NCBI RefSeq assembly: GCF_000620625.1
Contig: NZ_JIAW01000018.1
Location: forward strand, 1 to 64,000
DNA from: Mycobacterium sp. URHB0044
Lineage (GTDB): Bacteria; Actinomycetota; Actinomycetes; Mycobacteriales; Mycobacteriaceae
DNA length: 64,000 bases
Reading direction: 5' to 3'
In this document: positions 35,288-44,413 of the stretch, in pieces
Layout: each line of letters opens with the position of its first letter
Numbering within the stretch: the first letter of the stretch is position 1
Made by a program: the position numbers and the translations under genes
Notes under the pieces: generated by a model
The model's database searches: none
What the model saw: the letters and a program-made list of their open reading frames with translations, nothing else
What the model was told of the DNA's origin: nothing

Positions 35288-36826
35288 CTATGTGCGCGGT
35301 CGCAATGCCCGCCGCATGACCTTGCCGGTCGCGGTCTTGGGAATGTCATCGACGAATTCGATGGTGCGCGGGTACTTGTACGCCGCCATGCGCTCCCGGC
35401 AGAAGGCGATCAACGTCTCCGCGTCGACGGCGTAGCCATCGCGCAGCGAGACGAAGGCCTTCACCGTCTCCCCGCGATATGCGTCGGGCTGCCCGACGAC
35501 GGCGGCCTCGCGCACGGCTTCATGGGTGTAGAGCACGTCTTCCACCTCCCGCGGCCACACCTTGTAGCCACTGGCCACGATCATGTCCTTCTTGCGGTCC
35601 ACCAAATAGAACCAACCGTCGTCGTCCACATAGCCGACGTCACCGGTCAGCAGGCGCCCGTCCCGGAAGGCGGCCGCGGTCTGTTCGGGCTGACACCAGT
35701 AGCCGGGCACGACCTGCGCCCCCGACACAGCAAGCTCGCCGAGCTGACCGGCTGGCAACGGCGCCCCGTCGCCGTCAAGCACAACGACATCGGCGCCGAA
35801 CATCGGCTTGCCGACCGACAGCGCCCCGGTCTGCGGATCCACCGGAGCATGGCCGCCCAACGGAACGCCGAGCACCGGGGACGTCGTCTCCGTCATCCCA
35901 TAGACGTTGTGCAAGTAGGTGCCGAAGCGTTCCCGGAAGCGCTCGAGCACGCCCGAGGCCACCGGCGCACCGCCGCAGGCGACCGTGGTGAGGCTCGCCA
36001 AATCCGCACGCGTGGCGCCCGATTCGAGTAGCGCGATGAAGGCGGTCAGCGCGCCGACTGTGAACGTCGGGCGGTGCCGACGCACCGCGTCCACCACCAC
36101 GTCCGGACGGAATCGATTGCAGAGCACCAACGGCGCTCCCGCGGTGATCGCGGTGGCAATGTGCCCGCTCAGTCCGGTCACGTGGAACAGCGGCGCGATT
36201 CCGAGCACCGAATCACCGGCACCGAGCCCGAACCACTGGCAGTAGGAGCGGCCGCCCACCGCGATGTTGGCGTGCGTGTTGGGGGCGCCCTTGGGCTTTC
36301 CCGTAGTTCCCGACGTGTACGTGATGACGGCGACGTCGTCGGGTGCCGGAGCCAGGTGCGGCGGACGCTCACCCGCGTGACCGCCGATCAGCCCGCGCAG
36401 CTCGTCGGTGTCGTGGGCGGCCGCGCCGTCGAGGGCGCTGGTGGTGATCACCCGCTCGATCGACGTTCCGCCGAGGGCTTCTGCCAACTGTGTCGTGTGC
36501 AGTTCGTCGAGCGCGATCAGTACCTCAGGCGTGGCGTCGTCGCACAACTTGGCGACCTCGCCGGGTGTGAGCATGGGATTGACCGGCACCGCGATGCCAC
36601 CGAGCTTCCAGATGGCCAGCAGCGAGATGACGTACTGGGGCATGTTCTGCATGTACAGCGCCGCCCGCTGACCGGCATCGAAGCCGCCTTCCGCCAACGC
36701 AACCGCCAACGCGTCGCTCTCGATGTCGAGTTCGCGATACGTCGAGACCGCGTCGAAGTAGGCGAGCGCCGGCCGCTCGGGTGCGTCGGCGACCCGTTGC
36801 CGAAAGACGTCGAGCAACGTCGTCAC
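35288..36826 (-). CDS. Acyl-CoA ligase (AMP-forming, FadD-like)
   Basis: This 512-residue enzyme belongs to the ANL superfamily. The P-loop-like motif is ITYTSGTTGKPKG near residue 172, the second motif is VYGMTETTSPV near residue 312, GDVGYVDDDGWFYLVDRKKD lies near residue 395, and the catalytic lysine is in PKTATGKVMRR near the C-terminus. It should adenylate a carboxylic acid and form its CoA thioester. It is the only acyl-CoA ligase in the window, where CoA-transferases dominate. It lies eight bases after the amidohydrolase and is probably cotranscribed from the promoter with operator B2. Confidence 0.95.
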   Translation of the reverse strand: MTTLLDVFRQRVADAPERPALAYFDAVSTYRELDIESDALAVALAEGGFDAGQRAALYMQNMPQYVISLLAIWKLGGIAVPVNPMLTPGEVAKLCDDATPEVLIALDELHTTQLAEALGGTSIERVITTSALDGAAAHDTDELRGLIGGHAGERPPHLAPAPDDVAVITYTSGTTGKPKGAPNTHANIAVGGRSYCQWFGLGAGDSVLGIAPLFHVTGLSGHIATAITAGAPLVLCNRFRPDVVVDAVRRHRPTFTVGALTAFIALLESGATRADLASLTTVACGGAPVASGVLERFRERFGTYLHNVYGMTETTSPVLGVPLGGHAPVDPQTGALSVGKPMFGADVVVLDGDGAPLPAGQLGELAVSGAQVVPGYWCQPEQTAAAFRDGRLLTGDVGYVDDDGWFYLVDRKKDMIVASGYKVWPREVEDVLYTHEAVREAAVVGQPDAYRGETVKAFVSLRDGYAVDAETLIAFCRERMAAYKYPRTIEFVDDIPKTATGKVMRRALRPRT

Positions 36827-36834
36827 CTCAGCGC

Positions 36835-38043
36835 TCAGTTCAAGCCCTCAGCCAGCTTGATGCCGTTCTCGCGGAGGAAGGCACGTTTGACCGTGTCGTC
36901 GAGACCGTCGACCCGGTTCCAGAAGTCAGCTGGTTCACGCAGCCCCTCCGCATGCGGCCAGTCCGATCCCATCAGAAGCGTTTCGGTGGAATCGAGTCTC
37001 TCGATGAGGCCGACGGTGTCGTCCTCGGGATACGGCACCACGCGGACGTGCTTCTTGAAGATGGTGCTGGGCCGCTCCGTGAGCTGTCCGCCCAACCACG
37101 GCCCGCCGCGGGCCATTCCGCGACTCTTGTCCATGTGGCGAATGAAATGTGGCACCCACTCGGCGCCGAACTCGCTGACGAGGACCTTGATGTTGGGATA
37201 CCGACCGAAGACGTTGTCGAAGATCAGGGCCGACAACGTATCGGTGATCGGGCGTTCGCCGTAGGTGTTCTGCCACTGCCACGCCGAGAACTGGAACGGC
37301 GGCTTCACTTCCCAGCCCCAGTGCGATGCAACGTGTTCCTGATAGTGGAACTCGGCAATGTGGAAGCACACCACGGCGCGGGCCTCGTTGATCCGGGACC
37401 AGATCGGGTCGAAGTACGGGTCGCCGGGCGACCTTCCGTAGGCCGGCCCCGCAGGCAACACGATGAAACGAGCGCCCGCATCGAGGACTCGGTCGAGCTC
37501 TTCGACGGCACGATCGAGGTCGCGGAAGGACAGCATCGCGGGAGCGTAGATGCGGTTTTGGTGCGCGAAGCCCCAGTCTTCGTTGATCCACTTGTTGAAG
37601 GATTCGATGTTGTCGTAGAGCGGGTCGATGCCGGTGAGGAACTGTTCGGCCATCAGCGCCCAGCCGCCGGGATACATGATCGTCCGCTCGATTTGTTGCT
37701 CGTCGAGTTGCTTCAGGCGCGCGTCCTTGTCGCGGTATTCGGTCTGCATCGGTTCGTAGAAGCGGTCGGCATCGGTCGCCTCACCGGAGGCCCGCTGCTT
37801 CAGCATTTCCACGAGGGATCCCGGCACGTACGCCTGATCCATGTCGTTCTCCAACGCGGTGACGATCCGGTCGTTTGCGAGCAACACCTTCCGTCCGCTT
37901 GGCGCAACAATGGTGCGAACCGCGGTGTCCAGCTTCGCCTTTGGCATGAACCGCGAGAAGCAGTCCTCCGCCTCGTAGGAGTGCTGGTCGAAGTCGGTGA
38001 GTAGGTACGGAAGTTTCCCGACAGTGCCCTCGATGATTGCCAT
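36835..38043 (-). CDS. Amidohydrolase-2 family protein
   Basis: This 402-residue TIM-barrel protein is a COG2159 relative of the gene at 16.2 kb. Metal-site candidates are FDQHSYEAED near residue 20, CFHIAEFHYQEH near residue 225 and LLMGSDWPHAEG near residue 355. Homologues hydrolyse or decarboxylate cyclic and diketone-type acids, so it may open a ring before CoA activation by the ligase that follows. The ATG at 38043 follows GAGAGGACATC. Operator B2 lies 35 bases upstream. The first ~35 residues are longer than in the other copy. Confidence 0.87.
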   Translation of the reverse strand: MAIIEGTVGKLPYLLTDFDQHSYEAEDCFSRFMPKAKLDTAVRTIVAPSGRKVLLANDRIVTALENDMDQAYVPGSLVEMLKQRASGEATDADRFYEPMQTEYRDKDARLKQLDEQQIERTIMYPGGWALMAEQFLTGIDPLYDNIESFNKWINEDWGFAHQNRIYAPAMLSFRDLDRAVEELDRVLDAGARFIVLPAGPAYGRSPGDPYFDPIWSRINEARAVVCFHIAEFHYQEHVASHWGWEVKPPFQFSAWQWQNTYGERPITDTLSALIFDNVFGRYPNIKVLVSEFGAEWVPHFIRHMDKSRGMARGGPWLGGQLTERPSTIFKKHVRVVPYPEDDTVGLIERLDSTETLLMGSDWPHAEGLREPADFWNRVDGLDDTVKRAFLRENGIKLAEGLN

Positions 38044-38077
38044 GGGTGATGTCCTCTCGCCTGGGCTCGCTCGGAAC

Positions 38078-38089
38078 TATACATGTAAA
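38078..38089. promoter_or_regulatory. Operator family B, site 2: TATAC-AT-GTAAA
   Basis: This site lies 35 bases upstream of the amidohydrolase ATG, read leftward. It matches the sites flanking the TetR gene at 33.8 kb. Confidence 0.6.
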
Positions 38090-38099
38090 GCTGACACCG

Positions 38100-38123
38100 T
38101 AAAAGAGCGCGCCGAAGGGCGCG
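38100..38123 (-). terminator. Intrinsic terminator after the crotonase gene
   Basis: CGCGCC and GGCGCG pair around GAAG. Read leftward, the stem comes five bases after the stop at 38129 and is followed by CTCTTTTACG, a short T-run. It should end the FadE/FadE/crotonase transcript. Confidence 0.65.
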
Positions 38124-38128
38124 ACTGA

Positions 38129-38935
38129 CTACTTCCCCGTGAACATCGGCGGACGGCGCTCGAGGAACGCCGCCTTGCCCTCTTGCGCATCGGCGGTGGA
38201 TCCCACCCATAGCACCGCCTGTTGGGCGTCGCCGAGCGACGTCGCCAGTGTGTTCTCGAGCGCCCTTCGCATCATGAACTTCACTGCCCGCAAGGCCAAC
38301 GGCGCCGCGGAGGCGAACCGGCTCGCCAGCTCCTGAGTGCGCTGCCCTAGCGCGTCGTCGTCGACGACTTCGGTCGCCAAGCCCAGCCGGAGCGCCTCGG
38401 CGGCATCGTAGAGCTCCGACAGCGCGACCATGCGAAAGGCCTTGTCGTATCCCATGGCTCGCGGGAACAGCCATGCGCCACCCTCGTCCGGGAGCAGTCC
38501 GGCTCGCGCACTGGTATCGCCCATCCGCGCGCTGGCGGCCACGATTCGGACGTCACACGCGAGCGCGAAGGCAAGCCCACCGTTGACGGCGATGCCATTG
38601 ACGGCGCAGATCACCGGCTTGTCGAGCTGATGCAAGGCCGTGATGACGGCATGTGCGTCCTCCCGCAATTCACGGGCCCGTCCCAGCTGGTGTCCGAGCG
38701 CCTCGGCGAATCCCGCATCGGGCGATACGTCGCCGCCCGTGCAGAAGCCGCGCCCCTTGCCGGTCAACACCATGACGCGGATGTCGTCGTCGAGCCGAAT
38801 CTGCCGAATGGCGTCGAGGAGCTCGGTACACATCTGGGGCGTGTAGGCGCCGAGCCGGTCGGGGCGATTGAGCGTGACCACCGCGACGCCGTCCCCCGGC
38901 GTGGAGAACTCGGCGTGAGGCGCCGAGCTGTTCAT
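38129..38935 (-). CDS. Crotonase family protein
   Basis: This 268-residue crotonase has VAVVTLNRPDRLGAYT, the oxyanion-hole motif GKGRGFCTGGDVSPD and NGIAVNGGLAFALACDVRI. The usual hydratase glutamates are absent (Ala in GLAFAL, Ser in GDTSARAG), but LLPDEGGAW supplies an acid nearby, as in some isomerases and dehydratases of the fold. The ATG overlaps the stop of the small FadE gene in an ATGA, so translation is coupled. It ends a leftward unit and is followed by a terminator. Its role is probably a step after dehydrogenation by the FadE pair. Confidence 0.88.
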   Translation of the reverse strand: MNSSAPHAEFSTPGDGVAVVTLNRPDRLGAYTPQMCTELLDAIRQIRLDDDIRVMVLTGKGRGFCTGGDVSPDAGFAEALGHQLGRARELREDAHAVITALHQLDKPVICAVNGIAVNGGLAFALACDVRIVAASARMGDTSARAGLLPDEGGAWLFPRAMGYDKAFRMVALSELYDAAEALRLGLATEVVDDDALGQRTQELASRFASAAPLALRAVKFMMRRALENTLATSLGDAQQAVLWVGSTADAQEGKAAFLERRPPMFTGK

Positions 38936-39855
38936 AGCCTGGCCGCCGAAGGTACCGATCCCGCGGCGAGGAGTTCGCCTCCGATGTCTGTCGTCGATGC
39001 CGCCCAACCGCCGTACAGGGCATCCAGCACGCGGCTGCGTTTGACGTAGCCGGGCAGCGCGTGTTCGGTGGTCAGCCCGATCGCGCCGCACACTTGCAGG
39101 CAGGCCCGGCTCGTCGTCTCGACCGCGCACCCGGCGTACGCCTTGGCCGTCCGCGCATCCCACGCGCTGCCGGTGCGCCACGCCACGCGGGTCAGCTCAG
39201 CGGCCCCGCGCACCAACGCGTAGCTCTCGGCCAGCCGATGCCGGGGACTTTGATTCGCGCCGATGGGGCGACCGAATTGGATCCGGTGGGTGATTTGGTC
39301 GGCCGCCAAACGCAGCATTGCAGTCCCGTTTCCCACCAGTTCGGAGCACAGCGCCCGCTGGGCGGCGGCGGTGACGTCAGCCCAGTCCACCTCCACCTGG
39401 AGCGCCGCGGCACGCTCGACAGCGAGCCGAACCCGCCGTAGCCCTGAGCCGGAATCGAACCCTCCGACCGCGGTCACGGCCGAATCCGGGACGTCGACGA
39501 CGAAGGCTTGCTCGAGCGTCGCAACTACGACCGGTTGGTCGACCTCCCCCAGGACCACGCCGTCGATCTGGACCACGTTGCCGACGATGCGTGCGGACGC
39601 AACCCCGTTCACAGGGTGGACGACCCGAGCTCTGGTGCCGTCCGCCAGTTCGGCGAAGGCCACCATGTCCAACGCCGACGAGGACCGCCCGATCGCTCCT
39701 TGCTCGGTGAACAACAAGTCGAGGGCGGCCGCGGGGTCATCGGCGACGACGTCACTCCAGCCGAGCTCGTCCAGACCGCTGACGATGTCGCCGTCCCGGG
39801 CCTCGAAGAGGTCGCGGATGGAGCCCTTCAGCAGGTCGCGTGTCTCACTGTCCAT
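38932..39855 (-). CDS. Acyl-CoA dehydrogenase family subunit (short, FadE type)
   Basis: This 307-residue protein is a shortened acyl-CoA dehydrogenase. The C-terminal helical domain is clear, with QFGRPIGANQSPRHRLAESY and LQVCGAIGLTTEHALPGYVKRSR, but the middle beta domain is reduced and no catalytic Glu motif is seen. Such proteins pair with a full-length FadE in alpha2-beta2 complexes like ChsE1-ChsE2 of cholesterol side-chain breakdown. The ATG at 39855 overlaps the end of the full-length FadE gene by 11 bases, which supports pairing. The substrate is unknown. Confidence 0.88.
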   Translation of the reverse strand: MDSETRDLLKGSIRDLFEARDGDIVSGLDELGWSDVVADDPAAALDLLFTEQGAIGRSSSALDMVAFAELADGTRARVVHPVNGVASARIVGNVVQIDGVVLGEVDQPVVVATLEQAFVVDVPDSAVTAVGGFDSGSGLRRVRLAVERAAALQVEVDWADVTAAAQRALCSELVGNGTAMLRLAADQITHRIQFGRPIGANQSPRHRLAESYALVRGAAELTRVAWRTGSAWDARTAKAYAGCAVETTSRACLQVCGAIGLTTEHALPGYVKRSRVLDALYGGWAASTTDIGGELLAAGSVPSAARL

Positions 39856-41026
39856 GTGGCGTCCTACTCGCATTCTCCCTGGGAAGATGCAGGATTCGGT
39901 CGGCGACGATGCTGTATTGGACTTCGCGTGCGCCGCCGTAGATGGAGGCGGCCCGCGAGTACCACCATCGGTCGCGCCAGGCGGCCGCGCTCTCGTCATC
40001 CGAGATCAGCACGTCGGAACCAAGCAGCGACATCGCGGCGTCCAGGACGTCCTGCTCCGCCGTCGACAGCAGCAGCTTGTCCACGCTGGTCTCCGATCCC
40101 ACCGTCACGTTCGACGCGAGCTTGCCCAGCGTGTCCGCGGTGCGGGCGCGCAATGCGGCCAGGTTCAAATACGCCCGCCCGACGATGGCAGCACTGCGCG
40201 AATCCAGCGCGGTGGGAGTGCAATTCAGGGCACGGAGGAGCTGTTGCAGATACGCCGTCGCAGTTGCCATCCGCATCCATGCGTACGTTCCGCGTTCGTA
40301 CTGCAGGAGATCCATGGCGACCGCCCAACCGCCCCCATCGGTTCCGATCACGCGCTCGGCGTCGACGACGACGTCGGTGAAGAAGACTTCAGCGAGTTCC
40401 TCGCGGCCACTGGCCAGTGCGATGGGCCGCCGTTCCACGCCGGCCGCGTCGAGGTCGACCAGCAGCATGACCAGGCCTCGATGTCGATCACTCACTGCCC
40501 CGCTGCGTGCGAGCAGCACGATGCGATCGGCGAATGCGCCGTACGACGTCCAGATCTTCTGACCGTTGATCAGGTAGGTGCCATCGTCCTGTTCGACGGC
40601 CTTGGTGCGCAACGCGGCCAGGTCGCTGCCCGCCTCGGGTTCAGAGAACCCCTGGGACCACAGTTCGTTGCCGCGCAGCGCCGCTGGAAGCCGTTCCGCG
40701 GCGAGCTGCGGAGCGTGCTTGACCACCGCGGGGCCAACCACCTCCAGCACCAGCAGGTGTTCTGGGATGTCGTAACCCGCCAGGGCCAGCCGTTCGAGCA
40801 GTTGAGCGCGAATGAGTGCTGAACCACCAAAACCGCCAACGGCTTCCGGCCATCCCCAACGCAGCCAACCGCCGTCGTGCAGCCAATTCATCATGCGCCG
40901 GGAATGTCCGAGTTGACCGGCCATGTCGGTGGCCGGTACCCGTAGGGGTGCCAATTCGTCCGCAGAATCCCGCAGGGCCGCCTCGAAGTCGTCGAGGATC
41001 TGATCGGTATCGGCGACGGCGGTCAC
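39845..41026 (-). CDS. Acyl-CoA dehydrogenase (FadE type), catalytic partner
   Basis: This 393-residue flavoenzyme has WPEAVGGFGGSALIRAQLLE, the FAD/substrate motif QGFSEPEAGSDLAALRTKA, NGQKIWTSYG, and the C-terminal AASIYGGAREVQYSIVADR with the likely base Glu. It should make a 2-enoyl-CoA from an acyl-CoA and pass electrons to ETF. I chose the GTG at 41026, preceded by GGAG, because the ATG at 41095 is inside operator B3. It heads a leftward unit with the short FadE and a crotonase and is divergent from the serine-hydrolase homologue. Confidence 0.93.
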   Translation of the reverse strand: MTAVADTDQILDDFEAALRDSADELAPLRVPATDMAGQLGHSRRMMNWLHDGGWLRWGWPEAVGGFGGSALIRAQLLERLALAGYDIPEHLLVLEVVGPAVVKHAPQLAAERLPAALRGNELWSQGFSEPEAGSDLAALRTKAVEQDDGTYLINGQKIWTSYGAFADRIVLLARSGAVSDRHRGLVMLLVDLDAAGVERRPIALASGREELAEVFFTDVVVDAERVIGTDGGGWAVAMDLLQYERGTYAWMRMATATAYLQQLLRALNCTPTALDSRSAAIVGRAYLNLAALRARTADTLGKLASNVTVGSETSVDKLLLSTAEQDVLDAAMSLLGSDVLISDDESAAAWRDRWWYSRAASIYGGAREVQYSIVADRILHLPRENASRTPHGQ

Positions 41027-41087
41027 GTCTGCGCTCCAAGGTGCGGCTCCGGTGTCATCTTCGACCTCCTCGACGTCCGATACCGAA

Positions 41088-41101
41088 CTATACATGTATA
41101 G
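41088..41101. promoter_or_regulatory. Operator family B, site 3: perfect 14-bp palindrome CTATACATGTATAG
   Basis: This is the most symmetric copy of the family. It lies between the divergent FadE (start 41026) and serine-hydrolase-like (start 41178) genes, 62 and 77 bases from them, where it could control both. Confidence 0.65.
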
Positions 41102-41177
41102 GAGACTGCCACGGAATGCCGGACGCTGGAAGGCATATGGTTATATGATTCTGATGTATGGCGAACGGGAGGCCAGA

Positions 41178-42239
41178 GTGGTGAACGAGGCGAAGGTGGC
41201 CACGCTCGTCGAGCGTATTGCGCTCGAAGTGTCGGAGGGCCGCCTCCCCAGCGCGCAGGTAGCAGTTGGCCACGGCGGACGACTCGTGGCCTTCCACACC
41301 TTCGGCGACGCCGACGATACGACTCGGTACCGGCTGCAGTCGGCGAGCCGGCCCTTCGTAGCGGGCGCACTGTGGAAGGTGATCGACGAGCACGGCGTCG
41401 ACATCACCGCGCCGGTGTCCACGTGGATTCCCGGCTTCTGCGAGGGCGTCACGTTGGAGGACATCGCCACCCACAGGGCCGGACTCGCCTACGCACCCTT
41501 GGGCGCCAAGCGCATGGCGACGCGCCAATCGCGACTCGACGCCATGTCGCGCTGGCAGCCCGACCCCGAAAGCCGCGGCCACCTTCAGTTCTCGTTGACG
41601 TCGTCGGGATGGGTGATCTGGGAGGTCATCGAAGCGCTCACGGGGTTGGCCCTTCCGGACTATCTCGCCAAGCACATCGCCGGCCCGCTGGGCCTCTCCG
41701 CCCAGCTCGCGGTTCCGATCGAGGAACAGGCCGACGTGGCTCCAATGGTGCTGTTGGGCGATGCATCCGACGAGTTGGATCCCTGGGGCCCGTGGTACCT
41801 GGATCCGGCGGAAGTGCTGGCCAGGGGCGAACCTTCGCACAGCGTGGTGGCGACGGCGGCCGACGTGGCAATGCACTATCAAGGCATGTTGCACTCCGAC
41901 GTATGGTCGAAACGTGCTGTCGCCGAGGGCAGCCGGGTGTACGTCACAGAGCCGGTACACGGCCCCGCCGTCCACGGTGGCACCGACTACCCGATCTCCA
42001 TCGGGCTGTTCGTGACCATCCGCGGCGAGTCCTGGCAGGACGGTTGGATGCCGGCCACCGGTTCGCCGCAGACCTTCGGACACGGCGGCGCACCGCTGCA
42101 GCAGTCCTTCTGCGACCCGACCACCGGCCTCAGCTTCGCCTTCCTGACCAACGGCTATCCGGCTACGGGCTACGCCTTCGACCGCTGGGGCAAGAACCTG
42201 TCGACCGTGGTGCTCGACTTGGCCGGCGACATCGTCTGA
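41178..42239 (+). CDS. Serine hydrolase (beta-lactamase-like) homologue with degenerate active site
   Basis: This 353-residue protein has the class C beta-lactamase/esterase fold. The SxxK site reads SASR (Ser55, Arg58 from this start), and the YxN site appears as FSL in HLQFSLTSSGW. The third motif, GHGG near residue 305, is kept. Family LipL-type esterases cleave esters of lipids. With Lys and Tyr both changed, activity is doubtful and it may be a binding protein or use altered chemistry. The GTG at 41178 follows GGGAGG, and another GTG follows directly. No signal peptide is seen. Confidence 0.85.
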   Translation: MVNEAKVATLVERIALEVSEGRLPSAQVAVGHGGRLVAFHTFGDADDTTRYRLQSASRPFVAGALWKVIDEHGVDITAPVSTWIPGFCEGVTLEDIATHRAGLAYAPLGAKRMATRQSRLDAMSRWQPDPESRGHLQFSLTSSGWVIWEVIEALTGLALPDYLAKHIAGPLGLSAQLAVPIEEQADVAPMVLLGDASDELDPWGPWYLDPAEVLARGEPSHSVVATAADVAMHYQGMLHSDVWSKRAVAEGSRVYVTEPVHGPAVHGGTDYPISIGLFVTIRGESWQDGWMPATGSPQTFGHGGAPLQQSFCDPTTGLSFAFLTNGYPATGYAFDRWGKNLSTVVLDLAGDIV

Positions 42240-42252
42240 ACGACGGGCGAAC

Positions 42253-43458
42253 TCACACGGTCGCTGCGACCGACGGTTCGAACACGATGGGCAAGTAGGT
42301 GACGTTGCGTACCGCGACGTTGTCGTAGACCAACTGCTCGTCGGCCGCGACCGCGAAGTTCGGAATGCGCGCCAACACCTCTTCGATGGCCAGCCGCATC
42401 TCGAGCCGCGCCAGGTGCGAACCAAGGCAACGGTGTGTGCCACTGGCGAACACGATGTGGTTGGGGCGACGGGAGAAGTCGACGGTCAGGGGATCCGGGT
42501 AGGCGTTGGGGTCGACGTTGCCCGCTGCCCAGATCGGGTGCATGGCTTCGCCCTTCTGGATGACGAGGCCGTCGCCAAGGTCGATCTCGTCCTCGGCATA
42601 TCGCATGCCCGACGGCACCGGTGACTCGAAGCGCATGATCTCCTCGACGGCCGCGGGAATCAATGACGGATCCTCGACGAGCCGCTGACGCTCCTCGGGG
42701 TGCTGCGCCAACCAGGCGAGGGTGCACGACAGGGACGACGTGACGGTGTCCAGTCCGGCGAACATGAAGAGGAACAGAATGTTCAGCAACTCCAGGTCGG
42801 TCAGCGGCGCTCCCTCGACCTCGGCCGTCAGCAGCGAGCCGATGATGTCGTCGACGTCGGGAGCCGCCCTCCGCTTGGCGAGGAAGTCGTTGAAGTAGGT
42901 GAGCAACTTTGCGCCCGCGACGGCCATGTTGGCATTCATCTCGTCGAGCGAGTCGCCCTTGGGGTGTATGACGCCGTCCTTGAACTCCAAGAAGAAGTCG
43001 AGATCCTCGACCGGCGCACCGAGCAGCCGTAGAAACGTCAGACAAGGCAGGGGAACGCAGAAGCTCTCGGCGAGGTCGACCTTGCCCTTGTCGGCGAACT
43101 CGTCGATCAGTTCACGCGCGAGCTGACGGACCGAATCCTCCAGGCGCGCAACCTGCTTGGGCGCGAACAGCGGGTCGAGCAGACGCCGCCACTTCCGATG
43201 ATCGCTACCGTCGATCTCGAGCGGAATCAACGCGCCATCGTTGCCGAAGCTACCGCCACGACCACCGGTGCCCAATACCGCGGGATGTCGATTGATGGCG
43301 ACGATGTCGGCCTGACGGTAGAGGTGCACGACGCCCTCGATGCGCTCGGCGCGCACATTGGCAGCCTTTTCGTAGTACACGGTCTGCGGCGTGGCCATGT
43401 CCGCCACGGACTGCGTGAACTGCGAAATCCGGGGGTCGAACCGTTCACCCTCTTGCAT
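42253..43458 (-). CDS. Cytochrome P450
   Basis: This 401-residue P450 has the I-helix FAGLDTVTSSL, the K-helix EEIMRFESP and the heme loop FASGTHRCLG with Cys344. In the heme loop Gly is replaced by Ala and Ser at FAS, which is found in some bacterial CYPs. It should hydroxylate a hydrophobic substrate, with the ferredoxin at 47.2 kb as a possible donor. It lies convergent to the serine-hydrolase homologue with 13 bases between. A TTTAC-N3-GTAC repeat at 43484-43496 is 26 bases upstream of its start. Confidence 0.95.
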   Translation of the reverse strand: MQEGERFDPRISQFTQSVADMATPQTVYYEKAANVRAERIEGVVHLYRQADIVAINRHPAVLGTGGRGGSFGNDGALIPLEIDGSDHRKWRRLLDPLFAPKQVARLEDSVRQLARELIDEFADKGKVDLAESFCVPLPCLTFLRLLGAPVEDLDFFLEFKDGVIHPKGDSLDEMNANMAVAGAKLLTYFNDFLAKRRAAPDVDDIIGSLLTAEVEGAPLTDLELLNILFLFMFAGLDTVTSSLSCTLAWLAQHPEERQRLVEDPSLIPAAVEEIMRFESPVPSGMRYAEDEIDLGDGLVIQKGEAMHPIWAAGNVDPNAYPDPLTVDFSRRPNHIVFASGTHRCLGSHLARLEMRLAIEEVLARIPNFAVAADEQLVYDNVAVRNVTYLPIVFEPSVAATV

Positions 43459-43543
43459 GCGTCCTCCAAAATGTGTGACTTACTTTACACCGTACATCTA
43501 CCTTGACGAATATCACAGTGCCGGGGGCGAGCGAATCTGTAGA

Positions 43544-44362
43544 TCACACCTTGGTCGCGCCCATGTCCACTGTCAGCTGGGTACCGGTCACCGCCCTGGA
43601 CAAGTCCGACGCCAAGTAGACGACGGCGTCGGAGATGTCCCCCGGCTCTGCGATCGGGATGGTGGGCAACAGGCTGGCGAACGATGTGCCGTAATTGGGG
43701 TGCGCCGAGAGCAATTCGACCATTTTGGCGTCCTCGGCGGCCATGGGCGTGAGCACACCCCATGGATGAATGGAATTGACCCTGATGCCGTACTCACCGA
43801 GTTCGATGGCGGCGGTCTTGGTCAGCCCCACGACACCATGCTTGGCTGCGCTGTAGTGCGCCTGCCCGGGGAGCGACTTGATTCCGGAAACCGAACTGAT
43901 GGTGACGATCGATCCGCCGTTGCCCGCCGCCAGCATGTGAGGCACCGCGGCCTTCAATGTCCGCCAGACACCGGTGAGGTTGACGTCGATCAGCGTGCTC
44001 CACTGGTCGTCGGACATTTCCCAGAAGCGTCCCCAACTCACGATGCCCGCGTTGGCCACGACGACGTCCAACCGACCGCCGAACTCGCCAACGCCATGCG
44101 CGAGGACCTTGTCGAGTGCCTCCGAGTCGCGGACGTCGGCAGTCGTCGCATGGATTCGTCCACCGCCTTGCTCGACGAGTCGTACCGTCTCGTCGAGGTC
44201 CGCCTCACTCGCAGGTGGATAGCCCTCGTAGTCCGAGACGCGCGCAGCCACATCGACGGCGATGATCGACGCCCCCTCCAGGGCGAGCCGCTGAGCGTGA
44301 CTTCGGCCCTGTCCACGTGCGGCACCCGTGACGAACGCAACCTTGCCGTCGAGTAATCCCAT
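43544..44362 (-). CDS. Mycofactocin-type SDR family oxidoreductase
   Basis: This 272-residue SDR has VTGAARGQGRSHAQ, NAGIVS, ISSVSG with the catalytic Ser and YSAAK with Tyr and Lys. The stretch DVAARVSDYEGYPPASEADL after strand two is the insertion typical of SDRs with a non-exchanged nicotinamide and mycofactocin as outside acceptor. It resembles the SDR at 8.0 kb, which also adjoins a P450. It should oxidise an alcohol made by the P450 on its left. The SnoaL-like gene ends 51 bases upstream on the same strand. Confidence 0.9.
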   Translation of the reverse strand: MGLLDGKVAFVTGAARGQGRSHAQRLALEGASIIAVDVAARVSDYEGYPPASEADLDETVRLVEQGGGRIHATTADVRDSEALDKVLAHGVGEFGGRLDVVVANAGIVSWGRFWEMSDDQWSTLIDVNLTGVWRTLKAAVPHMLAAGNGGSIVTISSVSGIKSLPGQAHYSAAKHGVVGLTKTAAIELGEYGIRVNSIHPWGVLTPMAAEDAKMVELLSAHPNYGTSFASLLPTIPIAEPGDISDAVVYLASDLSRAVTGTQLTVDMGATKV

Positions 44363-44413
44363 TGCTGCTACTGCCCTTTCATGTTCGAACGATAGGTGGA
44401 CCGTCGACTGATG

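Noticed and set aside
34460-36031. Rightward 523-codon frame across the crotonase and ligase genes
   Set aside because: It covers two convergent supported genes in shadow frames and reads as Arg/Gly-rich noise.
41026-41095. ATG at 41095 as start of the FadE gene
   Set aside because: The codon is inside a perfect 14-bp palindrome that fits a TetR operator; the GTG at 41026 has a GGAG site and a family-like N-terminus.
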